From CAVPOO01 sp963707015 (GTDB lineage Bacteria > Pseudomonadota > Gammaproteobacteria > Thiohalobacterales > Thiohalobacteraceae): DNA of 64,000 nucleotides. The stretch spans positions 1 through 64,000 of the forward strand of contig CAVPOO010000006.1 of NCBI GenBank assembly GCA_963707015.1, written 5' to 3'. The position numbers were made by a program, and so were the translations under genes. Shown in pieces: positions 16,708 to 27,929 of the stretch. A model generated the notes under the pieces. The model was not told the origin of the DNA, did no database searches, and was given only the letters and a program-made list of their open reading frames with translations. Position 1 is the stretch's first letter; each line of letters begins with the position of its first letter.

Positions 16708-17589
16708 CTAATGCCTGGTGGGCGGCACCCTCGGCTGATCGCAAGCCGCAAATAACTGCTCGACGTCGACCGGATCAAACGCGTAACGCTGATTGCAGAA
16801 CTCGCAGGTCACACCAACTTCGCCTTCCTCGTCGATAATTTGCCTCACTTCGTCATAACCGAGCCCGCGCAACATCAGTTCGATGCGTTCGCGCGAACAG
16901 CTGCAGCGGAAACTGACCGGCCGGGCGTTGAACACGCGTACATCCTCCTCATGGAAGAGTCGCCGCAGCAATTCCCGGTGGGGTAACTCCAGAAGCTCAT
17001 CGTCCGTCACGGTCGCGCCGAGATGCACCGTGCGTTCCCAGACGTCGGAATCCGCGAGCGTATCAGGCAATGCCTGTATGAGCATACCCGCGGCGCGTTG
17101 ATCGTTGGCCGCCAGCCACAGTCTCGTATCCAGTTGTTCGGAACGCTGAAAATAGGTTTCCAGTGCCTCGGCGAGGGAATCCTCTGCCTCGAGACCCACG
17201 ATCCCCTGGTAGCGCTCCCGCCCCTCGCCGGGGTCCAGCGTAATCGCGAGGCGGGCACTGCCGACCAGCTGGCGCAGGGGGCCGGCAACGACCGGCCCTT
17301 TCCAGCGAGCGAGCCCGCGTAGCGTCTGGTTGGCGCCTGCCTGAACAACGATCATGTTCACCGGGCCATCACCCTGGATCTGCAGGGTCAACGAACTGCT
17401 GGACTTTATCGTCGTCACCAGCAGTGCCGCGGCAGCCAGTGCCTCGCCGAGCAGATCCCGCACCACAGGTGGATAGCGGTGGCGCTCGAGTACCGCTTGC
17501 CAGGTGGCATCCAGATGGACCACTTCACCCCTGACATTCGTATCCTCGAAAATAAAGCGGTTCAGCGTATCGCCATCTCGCTGGGGCAT
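16708..17589 (-). CDS. hslO: 33-kDa redox-regulated chaperone Hsp33
   Basis: Hsp33 is a cytoplasmic holdase switched on when oxidants remove zinc from its four cysteines. The 293 residues from ATG 17589 begin with RFIFEDTNVRGEVVHL. The domain contains SLTLQIQGDGPVNM and DPGEGRERYQGIV, and the C-terminal switch has FRCSCSRERIE and VTCEFCNQRY (a CxC plus CxxC zinc centre). The longer frame to 17676 lacks family support. It converges on the JAMM gene. Confidence 0.95.
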   Translation of the reverse strand: MPQRDGDTLNRFIFEDTNVRGEVVHLDATWQAVLERHRYPPVVRDLLGEALAAAALLVTTIKSSSSLTLQIQGDGPVNMIVVQAGANQTLRGLARWKGPVVAGPLRQLVGSARLAITLDPGEGRERYQGIVGLEAEDSLAEALETYFQRSEQLDTRLWLAANDQRAAGMLIQALPDTLADSDVWERTVHLGATVTDDELLELPHRELLRRLFHEEDVRVFNARPVSFRCSCSRERIELMLRGLGYDEVRQIIDEEGEVGVTCEFCNQRYAFDPVDVEQLFAACDQPRVPPTRH

Positions 17590-17779
17590 TCGCCGCCTCC
17601 CGTCAATGGTTACTCGTAAGATTCTACCCGCCGCCTGCTGACACGAGACGGCAGCGGCTCGCAGCCACGCCGTCACGGCTGCTCCCGCACTCCGTCTTGC
17701 CTGCGCTGCCGCGGGGCAGGCTCCCGCCCGGTTCGCGGGGCGCGAGCGTCGCGGCAGGGGCGAGACTGCCTGCAGCCGA

Positions 17780-19216
17780 TCAGCCCTTCAGCATCTGCCT
17801 GAGTAATTGATTGACCTCGGCAGGGTTGGCCTTCCCCTGCGAGGCCTTCATGACCTGACCGACGAAGAAACCAAAGAGCTTGTCCTGACCATTCCGGTAT
17901 TGTTCCAGCTGCCTGGGATTCTGCTCGAGAACCTCGCGGATGACGGCCTCGATCGCAGCCGGGTCGGTAATCTGTTTAAGACCTTTCTTTTCAATGACCC
18001 GATCCGCGTCACCCTCCCCGTCCCACATCGCCTCAAAGACCTGCTTGGCGATCTTGCCGGAGATGGTGCCATCGTCAATGCGCTGCAGCAGCCCGCCGAG
18101 TTGCGCGGCGGAAATCGGACTGTCCGTGACCTCGAATCCGGCCTTGTTGAGTGCCCCCGAAAACTCGCCCATCACCCAGTTCGCCGCCAGCTTCCCCTTG
18201 CCCCCACAGCCGGCCACAACCGCCTCGTAGAAGTCTGCCATCTCCCGGGTGGCGGTCAGGACCCCCGCATCATAGGCAGACAGCTCGTATTGCTCCACGA
18301 ACCGTTGTTTCTTAGCATCCGGCAGCTCCGGCAAGCTGCCCGCAACCTCGTCGATCAGCCCCTCATCGAGTTCGAGCGGCAGCAGGTCAGGATCGGGAAA
18401 ATAACGGTAGTCATTGGCCTCTTCCTTGCTCCGCATCGACCGCGTCTCGTCCCGGTTCGCATCGTAGAGCCGGGTTTCCTGCACAACGGCGCCGCCTGAC
18501 TCGAGCACGTCAATCTGGCGCTCAATCTCGTAGTTGATCGCCTTTTCCACGAAGCGGAAGGAATTGATGTTCTTGATCTCGGCGCGCGTGCCAAAGCGAT
18601 GTTCTCCCTTGCGGCGAATGGAGACATTGGCATCGCAGCGAAACGAGCCTTCCTGCATGTTGCCGTCGCAGATGTCCAGATAGCGCACCAGTGTATGCAG
18701 CTTCTTCATGTAGGCAACGGCCTCTCGTGCAGAGCGCATATCGGGCTCGGAGACAATCTCGAGCAAGGGCGTACCCGCCCGGTTCAGATCGATACCGGTC
18801 ATGCCATGGAAATCCTCGTGCAAGGACTTGCCGGCATCCTCTTCGAGGTGGGCACGGGTGATCCCGATACGCTTTGTCGATCCCTCCTCCGGCTCGATAT
18901 CGAGGTAGCCGTCATACACGATGGGCAGCTCGAATTGACTGATCTGGTAACCCTTGGGCAGATCGGGATAGAAATAATTCTTGCGCGCGAAGATCGAACG
19001 CTGCGCCACCGTGGAATGCGTGGCCAGACCAAACTTGACGGCCATGCGCACGACACCGGCGTTCAGTACCGGCAGCACACCTGGCAGCCCGAGATCCACA
19101 GCACAGGCCTGGGTGTTCGGCTCCGCCCCGTAGGCGGTTGCCGCACCGGAAAAAATCTTGCTTTTGGTGGCAAGTTGGGCGTGGATCTCCAGACCAATGA
19201 CCGGTTCCCATTCCAT
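17780..19216 (-). CDS. gatB: Asp/Glu-tRNA amidotransferase subunit B
   Basis: GatB is the kinase and tRNA-binding subunit of GatCAB, which amidates Glu-tRNA-Gln or Asp-tRNA-Asn. The 478 residues start [14 protein letters not shown], contain [11 protein letters not shown] and FRCDANVSI, and end in the YqeY-like tail ([11 protein letters not shown], then [13 protein letters not shown]). It is last in the gatC-gatA-gatB order, 67 bp after gatA. Confidence 0.97.
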   Translation of the reverse strand: MEWEPVIGLEIHAQLATKSKIFSGAATAYGAEPNTQACAVDLGLPGVLPVLNAGVVRMAVKFGLATHSTVAQRSIFARKNYFYPDLPKGYQISQFELPIVYDGYLDIEPEEGSTKRIGITRAHLEEDAGKSLHEDFHGMTGIDLNRAGTPLLEIVSEPDMRSAREAVAYMKKLHTLVRYLDICDGNMQEGSFRCDANVSIRRKGEHRFGTRAEIKNINSFRFVEKAINYEIERQIDVLESGGAVVQETRLYDANRDETRSMRSKEEANDYRYFPDPDLLPLELDEGLIDEVAGSLPELPDAKKQRFVEQYELSAYDAGVLTATREMADFYEAVVAGCGGKGKLAANWVMGEFSGALNKAGFEVTDSPISAAQLGGLLQRIDDGTISGKIAKQVFEAMWDGEGDADRVIEKKGLKQITDPAAIEAVIREVLEQNPRQLEQYRNGQDKLFGFFVGQVMKASQGKANPAEVNQLLRQMLKG

Positions 19217-19283
19217 AACTTATGATTCCAGAATCAGATTAGGTGATAAAAGAGGAATACACGGCAGCTCGAGCCTCAATCCA

Positions 19284-20738
19284 TTATTCAAGCCCCGGGG
19301 GCACACGCAGATGCCAGTCGGTTACCTGCTGATACTGATGGGCCAGATTGAGCAGCCGCGCCTCTTCGAAGTAATTGCCGATAAGCTGCATACCCACCGG
19401 CATGTCTTCCGAAAAACCTGCCGGGATCGACATGCCCGGCAGCCCGGCCAGATTGACGGCAATCGTATAGATGTCAGACAGATACATGGTCACCGGATCG
19501 TCGACCTTTTCACCCAGCCGGAAGGCGACTGTCGGTGAGGTGGGCCCGGCGATGACATCAACCTCCTGCAGCACCCGCCTGAAATCATCGGCAATAAGAC
19601 GCCGCGCGCGCTGGGCCTTCAGATAGTAGGCATCGTAGTATCCCGCCGACAGCGCGTAGGTGCCGATCATGATGCGCCGCTTGACCTCGGACCCGAAGCC
19701 TTCCCCGCGTGAGCGTTTGTAAAGATCCTCAAGGTCCCTCGGATCGTCGCAGCGATAGCCGAAACGCACACCGTCATAGCGCGACAGATTGGAGGAACAT
19801 TCAGCCGGAGCAACAACATAGTAGGCTGGCACCGCGAGCGCGGCGTTCGGCAAGCTGACCTCCACCGGCTCGGCCCCGAGTTGCCTGAGTGCCTCGATGG
19901 CCGCATCCAGCACCTGGGCGACGCCGCTGTTGATACCCTCGCCGAAATACTCCCTGGGCAAACCAATGCGCATGCCCCTCAGGCCGTTGCCCAGCTGGGC
20001 GACATAGTCATCCACCGGGCGATCCACGCTGGTCGAATCGCGTTCATCAAAGCCGGCCATGGCGCCGAGCACCAGCGCGGCATCCTCCGCGCTGCGCGTA
20101 AACGGGCCACCCTGATCAAGACTCGACGCAAAGGCAATCATGCCGTAACGGGAGACACGCCCGTAGGTCGGCTTGATGCCGGTTATGCCACACAGTGCCG
20201 CCGGCTGGCGAATCGATCCGCCGGTATCCGTGCCGGTCGCAAAGGGCGCCAGACGGGCCGCGACCGCGGCGGCCGACCCGCCCGACGACCCCCCGGGCAC
20301 GCGGTCCTGGTCCCAGGGGTTCCTGACCGGTCCGTAATAGCTGGTCTCATTGCTGGACCCCATGGCAAACTCATCCATATTTGTCTTGCCCAGCATCACC
20401 GCACCGGCCGCCTCGAGCTTCGCGGTCACCGTCGCATCATAGGGCGCGATAAACCGGTCGAGCATGCGCGAACCGCAACTGGTCCTCACACCCCGCGTAC
20501 AATAGATGTCCTTGTGCGCATAGGGGATACCCGTCAGGGGACCACCCTCACCGCGCGCCAGCAGGCTGTCGGCATCACGCGCGGCCGCCAGCGCCGGTTC
20601 TCGCGTCATCGTGATAAAGCTGTTCAGTTTGGCATCGAGCGCCGCAATGCGGTCCAGCATCGCATGTGTCAGCTCCTCGCTGGAAAAATCTCCGGCCCGC
20701 AGCCCGGCGGCCAGTTCAGAAACGGTTTTGTTATGCAT
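19284..20738 (-). CDS. gatA: Asp/Glu-tRNA amidotransferase subunit A
   Basis: This is the amidase-signature subunit that releases ammonia from glutamine. The 484 residues show the catalytic Lys76 in IPYAHKDIY, the Gly/Ser-rich [13 protein letters not shown] and [12 protein letters not shown] with the cis-Ser and nucleophile Ser, and the C-terminal [15 protein letters not shown]. It acts with GatB and GatC, encoded on either side. Confidence 0.97.
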   Translation of the reverse strand: MHNKTVSELAAGLRAGDFSSEELTHAMLDRIAALDAKLNSFITMTREPALAAARDADSLLARGEGGPLTGIPYAHKDIYCTRGVRTSCGSRMLDRFIAPYDATVTAKLEAAGAVMLGKTNMDEFAMGSSNETSYYGPVRNPWDQDRVPGGSSGGSAAAVAARLAPFATGTDTGGSIRQPAALCGITGIKPTYGRVSRYGMIAFASSLDQGGPFTRSAEDAALVLGAMAGFDERDSTSVDRPVDDYVAQLGNGLRGMRIGLPREYFGEGINSGVAQVLDAAIEALRQLGAEPVEVSLPNAALAVPAYYVVAPAECSSNLSRYDGVRFGYRCDDPRDLEDLYKRSRGEGFGSEVKRRIMIGTYALSAGYYDAYYLKAQRARRLIADDFRRVLQEVDVIAGPTSPTVAFRLGEKVDDPVTMYLSDIYTIAVNLAGLPGMSIPAGFSEDMPVGMQLIGNYFEEARLLNLAHQYQQVTDWHLRVPPGLE

Positions 20739-20771
20739 CGATAGACCTGCGGAAACTGTGAGTATAGCGAC

Positions 20772-21059
20772 TCATTCGATGACCTTCGGCACCAGGTACA
20801 GGCCCGCCTCGACCTTCGGGGCATGCGCCTGGAACTGATCCCGCTGGTTGGTCTCGGTGACCTCGTCCGGGCGCAGGCGCTGGGGCGCATCCAGCGGGTG
20901 CGCCATGGGCAGGACACCCGATGTGTCGATGCTATTCAGCTGCTCGACGAAGGCCAGTATGGCGGAAAGGTTCCTGGCATAGGTGTCTCTATCAGCCGCG
21001 TCGATGCTCAAGCGTGCCAGATGGGCAATGTTTTCGACCTCGGAAGGATCCAGCATCAT
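20772..21059 (-). CDS. gatC: Asp/Glu-tRNA amidotransferase subunit C
   Basis: This 95-residue GatC stabilises the A-B interface. It shows LDPSEVENIAHLARL and the wrap-around tail ending HAPKVEAGLYLVPKVIE. The start is the first of two adjacent ATGs (21059), six bases after AGGGAAG. The gene diverges from mreB across 122 bp. Confidence 0.95.
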   Translation of the reverse strand: MMLDPSEVENIAHLARLSIDAADRDTYARNLSAILAFVEQLNSIDTSGVLPMAHPLDAPQRLRPDEVTETNQRDQFQAHAPKVEAGLYLVPKVIE

Positions 21060-21106
21060 TAATGACTTCCCTGAAAGATAAGGTTTGAAGCAAAGGCGCA
21101 AATTAG

Positions 21107-22234
<1,128 letters not shown>

Positions 22235-22261
22235 CTGGTAGCCCATCGCAGCCAATCCCGG

Positions 22262-22294
22262 CGGTCCCCGCATCGAGCCATCCTGCGGGGACCG
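22262..22294 (+). other. Strong hairpin in the mreB-mreC spacer
   Basis: An 11-bp perfect stem (CGGTCCCCGCA / TGCGGGGACCG) with an 11-nt loop lies 27 bases after the mreB stop. It is not followed by a T-run, so it would act as an RNA-processing or stability element, or a partial terminator, and could set a higher mreB than mreC level. Confidence 0.55.
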
Positions 22295-22306
22295 GAAACA
22301 GGCCCT

Positions 22307-22335
22307 TTGGCCGCCCTTCGCAGGCAACGTATAAT
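22307..22335 (+). promoter_or_regulatory. Candidate sigma-70 promoter of mreC
   Basis: TTGGCC (22307-22312), a 17-base spacer and a perfect TATAAT (22330-22335) lie between the hairpin and mreC. A transcript starting near 22342 would have a leader of about 45 bases before the conserved mreC N-terminus. Confidence 0.5.
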
Positions 22336-22387
22336 CTCTCCGGCCTCTGAGGGCCGGCGATAGACCAGCTTTTCTGCGGGGACTGCG

Positions 22388-23332
22388 ATCAAACTTCTGT
22401 TCACACAAGGACCGCCGATTACCGCCCGCCTGGTGGTATTCGTGTTGCTGTCGGTTGCGCTGATGACGCTCGATCATCGGCAGCATCACCTGGGCACCAT
22501 GCGGGCCAGTCTCTCGGTTATCGTCTATCCGCTGCAATTCCTGGTCAATCTGCCCGGCACCGCCCGCGACTGGCTGGGGGAGTCCTTCGCCACGCGCCGG
22601 ACGTTGCAGGAGGAAAATGCCCGACTGCGCACGCAGCACCTGGTACTCAAGGCAGACCTGCAAAAACTGGCCGCGCTGGAGGCCGAAAATCTCCGCCTCC
22701 GCGAGCTGCTGGATTCTTCCTTTCAGGTGGGAGAACGGGTGCTGATCGCAGAGATCATGGCTGTTGATCTGGACCCATACCGGCACGAGCTGCTCTTGAA
22801 CAAGGGCACGGGTTACGGGATCTATCCGGGCCAGCCGCTGGTCGATGCAGAGGGGGTCATGGGCCAGATCGTCCACGTCGGACCGCTGACATCGACGGCC
22901 ATGCTGATTACCGACCCTAACCATGCGATCCCCGTGCAAGTCAACCGCAACGGTCTGCGCAGCATTGCACTTGGGATCGGATCGCTCAGCGCCCTGTCTC
23001 TGCCGCACATCCCGAACAATGCCGATATCCAGATGGGCGACCTGCTGGTTACCTCGGGCCTGGGCGGTCACTTTCCGCCCGGCTATCCGGTCGCCGAAGT
23101 GGTCGAGATTGTACGCAATCCCGGACATGCCTTCGCCTACATTGAGGCCCGCCCCCTGGCCCATCTCAACCGCAGCCGGGAAGTCTTGCTGGTGTGGCTG
23201 GCCAAACAGCTGGAGGCGCAAACTGCCGAATCAATCCCGGCGGAAGACCTCCCGGCCACCGGGCCCAGCCCGTCCGCCCCCCCCACAACGGCGGCGGCCT
23301 CGCCGACAGAAGCCGTGGAAGCGCAGCCATGA
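22388..23332 (+). CDS. mreC: Rod shape-determining protein MreC, apparent non-ATG start
   Basis: MreC is the bitopic scaffold of the elongasome. It has one N-terminal membrane helix (VVFVLLSVALM), a coiled coil with LQEENARLRTQHLVLK, and a two-lobed beta domain (GEVLIAEI-type strands, then GDLLVTSGLGGHFPPGYPV). The conserved lead-in IKLLFTQGPPITARL lies in frame from 22388, ahead of the first ordinary start codon (GTG 22433), which would fall right at the membrane helix. The codon at 22388 is ATC, with CGGGGA six bases upstream. I annotate from there because family members carry this segment, but initiation at ATC, at CTG 22397 or at GTG 22433 cannot be told apart here. The C-terminus is Pro/Ala-rich. 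Confidence 0.85.
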   Translation: MKLLFTQGPPITARLVVFVLLSVALMTLDHRQHHLGTMRASLSVIVYPLQFLVNLPGTARDWLGESFATRRTLQEENARLRTQHLVLKADLQKLAALEAENLRLRELLDSSFQVGERVLIAEIMAVDLDPYRHELLLNKGTGYGIYPGQPLVDAEGVMGQIVHVGPLTSTAMLITDPNHAIPVQVNRNGLRSIALGIGSLSALSLPHIPNNADIQMGDLLVTSGLGGHFPPGYPVAEVVEIVRNPGHAFAYIEARPLAHLNRSREVLLVWLAKQLEAQTAESIPAEDLPATGPSPSAPPTTAAASPTEAVEAQP

Positions 23333-23820
23333 CCAACCTGACACGTCATCACGGCGGTGCGGTTATCGCGCTGACGTTCATGGTGGCGATGATGCTGACC
23401 ATCATGCCGCTGCCCGAAACTGCGCGGGTATTCCGACCGGACTGGACGCTTCTGGTACTCGTCTACTGGACACTTGCGCTACCGCTGCGTATTGGCGTAG
23501 GCATCGGATGGTCGGTCGGAATCTTTCAGGATGTTCTCACCGGATCGCTGCTTGGCCAGCACGCTCTGTCCTACTCGGTGGTGGCGTATCTCACGCTGAA
23601 GCTGCATCAGCGCATCCGGCTCTACCCACTCTGGCAACAGGCCCTGAGTATTCTGGTCCTGCTGACGCTGGGGCAATTACTGATTCTGTGGGTCAACGGC
23701 ATGATCGGCCGTCCCATTCAATCCTGGCTTTACTGGTCGCCCTCGGTGTTCGGCGCTGTCGCCTGGCCAGTGGTTTACGTTATTCTGCGCGGTTTACGCC
23801 GACAGTTCCGCGTAACTTGA
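23329..23820 (+). CDS. mreD: Rod shape-determining protein MreD
   Basis: This 163-residue integral membrane protein with about five helices (e.g. WTLLVLVYWTLALPLRIGVG, GSLLGQHALSYSVVAYL) partners MreC. The ATG overlaps the mreC stop in ATGA, showing coupling. Confidence 0.93.
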   Translation: MTNLTRHHGGAVIALTFMVAMMLTIMPLPETARVFRPDWTLLVLVYWTLALPLRIGVGIGWSVGIFQDVLTGSLLGQHALSYSVVAYLTLKLHQRIRLYPLWQQALSILVLLTLGQLLILWVNGMIGRPIQSWLYWSPSVFGAVAWPVVYVILRGLRRQFRVT

Positions 23821-23899
23821 ACAGGTCATCAAGCATAGCGACAAGATGAACCGATCTGTGGCTTGCGGCGCCTGGATTCTGGATTCTGGCTACTGAGAG

Positions 23900-25747
23900 A
23901 TGCCGCGTCCCGTTGCCATCAAAGACCACCTGCTCGAGAGCCGCCTGTTTTTGCGGCGTTCGATCGCGGCGCTGGTTGCCAGTGGCATCCTGCTCCTGGC
24001 ACTCATCGGCCGGCTCATCTATCTGCAGGTATTTGCCTACGAGCATTACAAGACCCTGTCGGAAGACAACCGGATCAAGATTCAGGCGGTGCCGCCCAAC
24101 CGCGGCCTGATCTACGACCGCAACGGCATCCTGCTGGCAGATAACCTCCCCTCTCACCGGCTGGAAATTACGCCCGAGCAGGTGACCGACATGGACGCCA
24201 CGCTGGAACGGCTCGGCAAATTGATTCATATCCGGGAAATCGATCTGGAGCGTTTCGAGCGTGCCATCGTACGCATGAACCGTTTTGAAGGGGTGCCGCT
24301 GCGCTTTCATCTCAGCCCCGTTGAGGTGGCGCGTTTCGCGGTAAACCGACACCTTTTCCCCGGCGTCGATATCCAGGCGGGCCTGTCGCGTTTCTACCCG
24401 GCGGGCACGCATGCGTCCCATGCCGTTGGCTATGTGGGACGAATCAACGAAAGCGAACTGCGCCGTCTCGATCCCAGCAGTTACCGCGGCACCACCCACA
24501 CCGGCAAGGTAGGCATCGAGCGCACCTACGAAGACGTGCTGCACGGCAAGGTCGGATACGAGGAGATCGAAACCAACGCCCAGGGCCGGACGCTGCGTGT
24601 TCTTGACCGCCAGAATCCGGTTCCCGGCGCCAGCCTGTACCTCAGTCTCGACTCCCGCTTACAGATCATCGCCGAAGCCGCCTTTGGCGACTTCAATGGC
24701 TCGGCGGTCGCTATCGATCCGCGCAGCGGTGAGGTCCTGATGCTGGTCAGCCTGCCCGGCTACGATCCGAATCCCTTCGTCAACGGTATCGAGCTGGCGG
24801 ACTACCAGGCCCTGAAGATGGACGAGAAACAGCCGCTTTTCAACCGCGCACTGCGGGGTCAGTACCCACCCGGCTCCACTCTCAAACCCTTCGTCGGCCT
24901 GGCGGGTCTGGAACTGGGTATTACAACCCTGTACAGCAAGACATTCTGTCCCGGCTTTTACACCCTGCCGGGCAGTGAGCGCAAATACCGGGACTGGAAA
25001 CGCTGGGGTCATGGCACCGTCGATCTGGATCACGCGATCGTAGAATCCTGCGATGTCTATTTCTACGATCTGGCCCGATCCCTGGGTATCGATCGCATGC
25101 ATGATTACCTGATCCAGTTTGGCCTCGGCAAACGCACCGGCATTGATATCCAGGGCGAACTGCCCGGTCTCATGCCATCCAGCGGCTGGAAACGGGCGGC
25201 CAGAAACGAGCCCTGGTATCCGGGCGAGACCCTGATCAGCGGTATCGGCCAGGGATTCGACCTGACAACACCGGTGCAGCTGGCCGTTGCCACCGCCGCC
25301 CTCGCCACCTACGGCCAGATCGTCACGCCCCGAGTCGTGAAGGCAATCAGGGCGCCAGGGGCCGATACCGTCACACCGGTTACACCCCCCAAGCTCGACC
25401 CGATACCGATTGCGCAGCGCGCCAACTGGACGGCCGTCCTTCAGGCCATGAAGAACGTTGTGCATGGGCAAAAAGGAACCGCGCGGCGTATCGCAGAGAA
25501 CCTTTCCTACTCCATCGCGGGCAAGACCGGTACCGCACAGGTGTTCGGGCTCAAAGAGGAGGAGAAGTACAACGCGGAGGAGATCGCGTTGAAACTGCGC
25601 GATCACGCGCTGTTCATTGCATTCGCCCCGGTGGACGACCCGCGTATCGCCGTGGCTGTTATCGTTGAGAATGGTGGTTCCGGCGGTGCCGTTGCCGCTC
25701 CCATAACCCGGCAGATTCTCGATCGCTTCTTTGAGGACAACCCGTGA
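23900..25747 (+). CDS. mrdA: Penicillin-binding protein 2 (elongation transpeptidase)
   Basis: This 615-residue class B PBP has an N-terminal membrane anchor (residues about 22-43), a dimerisation or pedestal region (NRGLIYDRNGILLADN) and a transpeptidase domain. The three active-site motifs are STLK (Ser326), SCD (383-385) and KTGT (542-545). PBP2 crosslinks peptidoglycan during side-wall growth together with RodA, whose start overlaps its stop by four bases. Confidence 0.97.
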   Translation: MPRPVAIKDHLLESRLFLRRSIAALVASGILLLALIGRLIYLQVFAYEHYKTLSEDNRIKIQAVPPNRGLIYDRNGILLADNLPSHRLEITPEQVTDMDATLERLGKLIHIREIDLERFERAIVRMNRFEGVPLRFHLSPVEVARFAVNRHLFPGVDIQAGLSRFYPAGTHASHAVGYVGRINESELRRLDPSSYRGTTHTGKVGIERTYEDVLHGKVGYEEIETNAQGRTLRVLDRQNPVPGASLYLSLDSRLQIIAEAAFGDFNGSAVAIDPRSGEVLMLVSLPGYDPNPFVNGIELADYQALKMDEKQPLFNRALRGQYPPGSTLKPFVGLAGLELGITTLYSKTFCPGFYTLPGSERKYRDWKRWGHGTVDLDHAIVESCDVYFYDLARSLGIDRMHDYLIQFGLGKRTGIDIQGELPGLMPSSGWKRAARNEPWYPGETLISGIGQGFDLTTPVQLAVATAALATYGQIVTPRVVKAIRAPGADTVTPVTPPKLDPIPIAQRANWTAVLQAMKNVVHGQKGTARRIAENLSYSIAGKTGTAQVFGLKEEEKYNAEEIALKLRDHALFIAFAPVDDPRIAVAVIVENGGSGGAVAAPITRQILDRFFEDNP

Positions 25748-26862
25748 TTGATTACATCACGCCCGGCTCCGGCACGCGTCGCAGCTGGGCACAACGCCTG
25801 CATCTCGATGCCATGCTGCTGCTGGGCCTGGTCGCCGCCTGCATGCTGGGCCTCATCATTCTCTACAGTTCGGCGGGCCAGAGCGAAAACCTGGTTATCG
25901 GCCAGGCAGTCCGCCTGGCGATTTCCTTCGGTGCACTCTTTTTTGTTGCCCAGATTCCGCCGCAGTTTCTGTTCCGCTGGTCACCCTGGCTGTTTGGCAT
26001 CGGTATCGTGTTGTTGGGTGCCGTACTGGCGTTCGGGGACGTCGGCAAAGGCGCTCAGCGCTGGCTCGATGTCGGTGTCGTGCGCTTCCAGCCCTCGGAG
26101 ATGGTCAAGTTGTCGGTGCCCATGATGATCGCCTGGTATCTGTCTGACACCAAGCTGCCCCCCTCCATGCGGCATCTTTTCACGGCCATTATGTTCATCG
26201 TCGTGCCAACACTGCTCATTGCCCGCCAGCCAGACCTGGGTACCGCGTTGCTGATCGGCAGTTCCGGTTTTTTTGTCCTGTTTCTGGCCGGACTGCAGTG
26301 GCGCATCCTGATCATACTGTCACTGGCCGCCGCGGGCTGCGCGCCCCTGCTGTGGTATTTCATGCACGACTACCAGCGGCAGCGCGTCATTACCTTCCTC
26401 AACCCGGAACAGGACCCGCTCGGTACCGGTTATCACATTATCCAGTCGAAAATCGCAATCGGTTCCGGCGGCCTGTATGGAAAAGGCTGGCTGAACGGCA
26501 CCCAGGCGCACCTCGAGTTTCTGCCGGAACGCTCCACAGATTTCATTTTCGCCGTGCTCGGCGAGGAATTCGGGCTGATGGGCATCCTCATGCTGCTCGC
26601 GATCTACAGCCTGATCCTGCTGCGATGCATCTACATCGCGACCCAGGCCCAGGATACCTTCACGCGGCTACTGGGCGGCAGTCTCGCGCTGACCTTCTTC
26701 GTGTATGTTATCGTCAACACCGGCATGGTGACCGGGCTGCTGCCCGTCGTCGGCCTGCCTTTGCCGCTGATCAGCTTTGGCGGCACATCGATGGTGACCC
26801 TGATGGCAGGATTCGGTATCCTCATGTCAATTCATACGCACAGAAAACTCCTGCCGGCATGA
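25744..26862 (+). CDS. rodA: Rod shape-determining SEDS glycosyltransferase RodA
   Basis: This 372-residue SEDS protein has about ten membrane helices. It polymerises glycan strands from lipid II and works with PBP2. Seen are GDVGKGAQRWLDVG, FQPSEMVKLSVPM, ARQPDLGTALLI (with the conserved Asp) and the end motif GLLPVVGLPLPLISFGGTS. The start is GTG 25744, which overlaps the mrdA TGA. Confidence 0.97.
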   Translation: MIDYITPGSGTRRSWAQRLHLDAMLLLGLVAACMLGLIILYSSAGQSENLVIGQAVRLAISFGALFFVAQIPPQFLFRWSPWLFGIGIVLLGAVLAFGDVGKGAQRWLDVGVVRFQPSEMVKLSVPMMIAWYLSDTKLPPSMRHLFTAIMFIVVPTLLIARQPDLGTALLIGSSGFFVLFLAGLQWRILIILSLAAAGCAPLLWYFMHDYQRQRVITFLNPEQDPLGTGYHIIQSKIAIGSGGLYGKGWLNGTQAHLEFLPERSTDFIFAVLGEEFGLMGILMLLAIYSLILLRCIYIATQAQDTFTRLLGGSLALTFFVYVIVNTGMVTGLLPVVGLPLPLISFGGTSMVTLMAGFGILMSIHTHRKLLPA

Positions 26863-26915
26863 AACCCGGCAGTCTTGCACAGAGTCAATCGATATCTGGA
26901 GGTAACAGGCGAGCG

Positions 26916-27929
26916 ATGCGCAGATTCCGCTTATCCCGACAGCTGATCCGTACCTATCTGGTACCTTGTAGTCTTGTTCTCTCACCGGTGGCGTGTGCCA
27001 CGACTGTTCCGGCTAACAACTATGGCGCACACCCGCAAGCCAACGAGTTCGTTGAAGACATGGTAAAGCGGTACCAGATGTCACGCCCCGAACTGGAGGC
27101 CCTGATGACCGACGCCCAGCGGCGTCAAAGCATTCTCGATGCCATGGCACGGCCCGCAGAGGCCAAACCCTGGTTTGAATACCGACCGATTTTTCTGAAA
27201 CCGGCGCGCATTGAAGGTGGTGTGGCCTTCTGGAACGACAACACGGCGATACTCGACAAGGCAGCGGAACACTTCGGCGTCGATCCTCGAGTCATCGTGG
27301 CGATCATCGGCGTGGAAACGCGCTACGGTTCCAATGCCGGCCGCTACCGGGTACTGGACGCCCTCGCGACACTGGCTTTTGACTACCCGCCGCGGAGCAA
27401 ATTCTTTCGCGGCGAACTGGAACAGTTCCTGCTGCTCACGCAGGAAGAAGACGTCGATCCCCGCGCCGCCCTGGGTTCGTATGCGGGTGCCATGGGCTAC
27501 GGGCAGTTCATCCCCAGCAGCTACCGGCGTTACGCGGTCGATTTCGACCAGAACGGCAACCGCGACCTGTGGGGCAGCCCCTACGATATCATTGGGAGCG
27601 TCGCCAACTACCTGCATGTGCATGGCTGGCAACGGGGGCAACCCGTCGCCGTCCGGGCCGGGGTTACGGGCAACAAGTATGCCGGACTGATCCGCAAGGA
27701 CCTCAAGCCCAGTACAACCGTTGCGGAAATGCGCAAACTGGGCGTGAAACCCGAACAGGAGGTTGAGGCCGGTCTTCGCGGCGCCCTCATTGAACTGGAG
27801 GGCCAGGACGGGCCTGAATACTGGATTGTATTCAACAACTTCTACGTAATAACCCGATACAACCGGAGCCCGCTCTATGCGATGGCGGTGAATCAGCTCA
27901 GCGAGGCAATCGATGCCGAACGCCGCTAA
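26916..27929 (+). CDS. mltB: Membrane-bound lytic murein transglycosylase B
   Basis: This 337-residue family GH103 lytic transglycosylase cleaves peptidoglycan to anhydro-muropeptides. The signal sequence ends near PVACATT, where the lipobox is atypical because Pro replaces the usual aliphatic residue at -3. The catalytic Glu lies in IIGVETRYGSNAGRYRVLDAL, followed by SYAGAMGYGQFIPSSYRRYAVDFDQNG-type segments. ATG 26916 follows GGAGGT by 12 bases; an in-frame ATG at 26859 overlapping the rodA stop has no ribosome-binding site. Confidence 0.95.
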   Translation: MRRFRLSRQLIRTYLVPCSLVLSPVACATTVPANNYGAHPQANEFVEDMVKRYQMSRPELEALMTDAQRRQSILDAMARPAEAKPWFEYRPIFLKPARIEGGVAFWNDNTAILDKAAEHFGVDPRVIVAIIGVETRYGSNAGRYRVLDALATLAFDYPPRSKFFRGELEQFLLLTQEEDVDPRAALGSYAGAMGYGQFIPSSYRRYAVDFDQNGNRDLWGSPYDIIGSVANYLHVHGWQRGQPVAVRAGVTGNKYAGLIRKDLKPSTTVAEMRKLGVKPEQEVEAGLRGALIELEGQDGPEYWIVFNNFYVITRYNRSPLYAMAVNQLSEAIDAERR

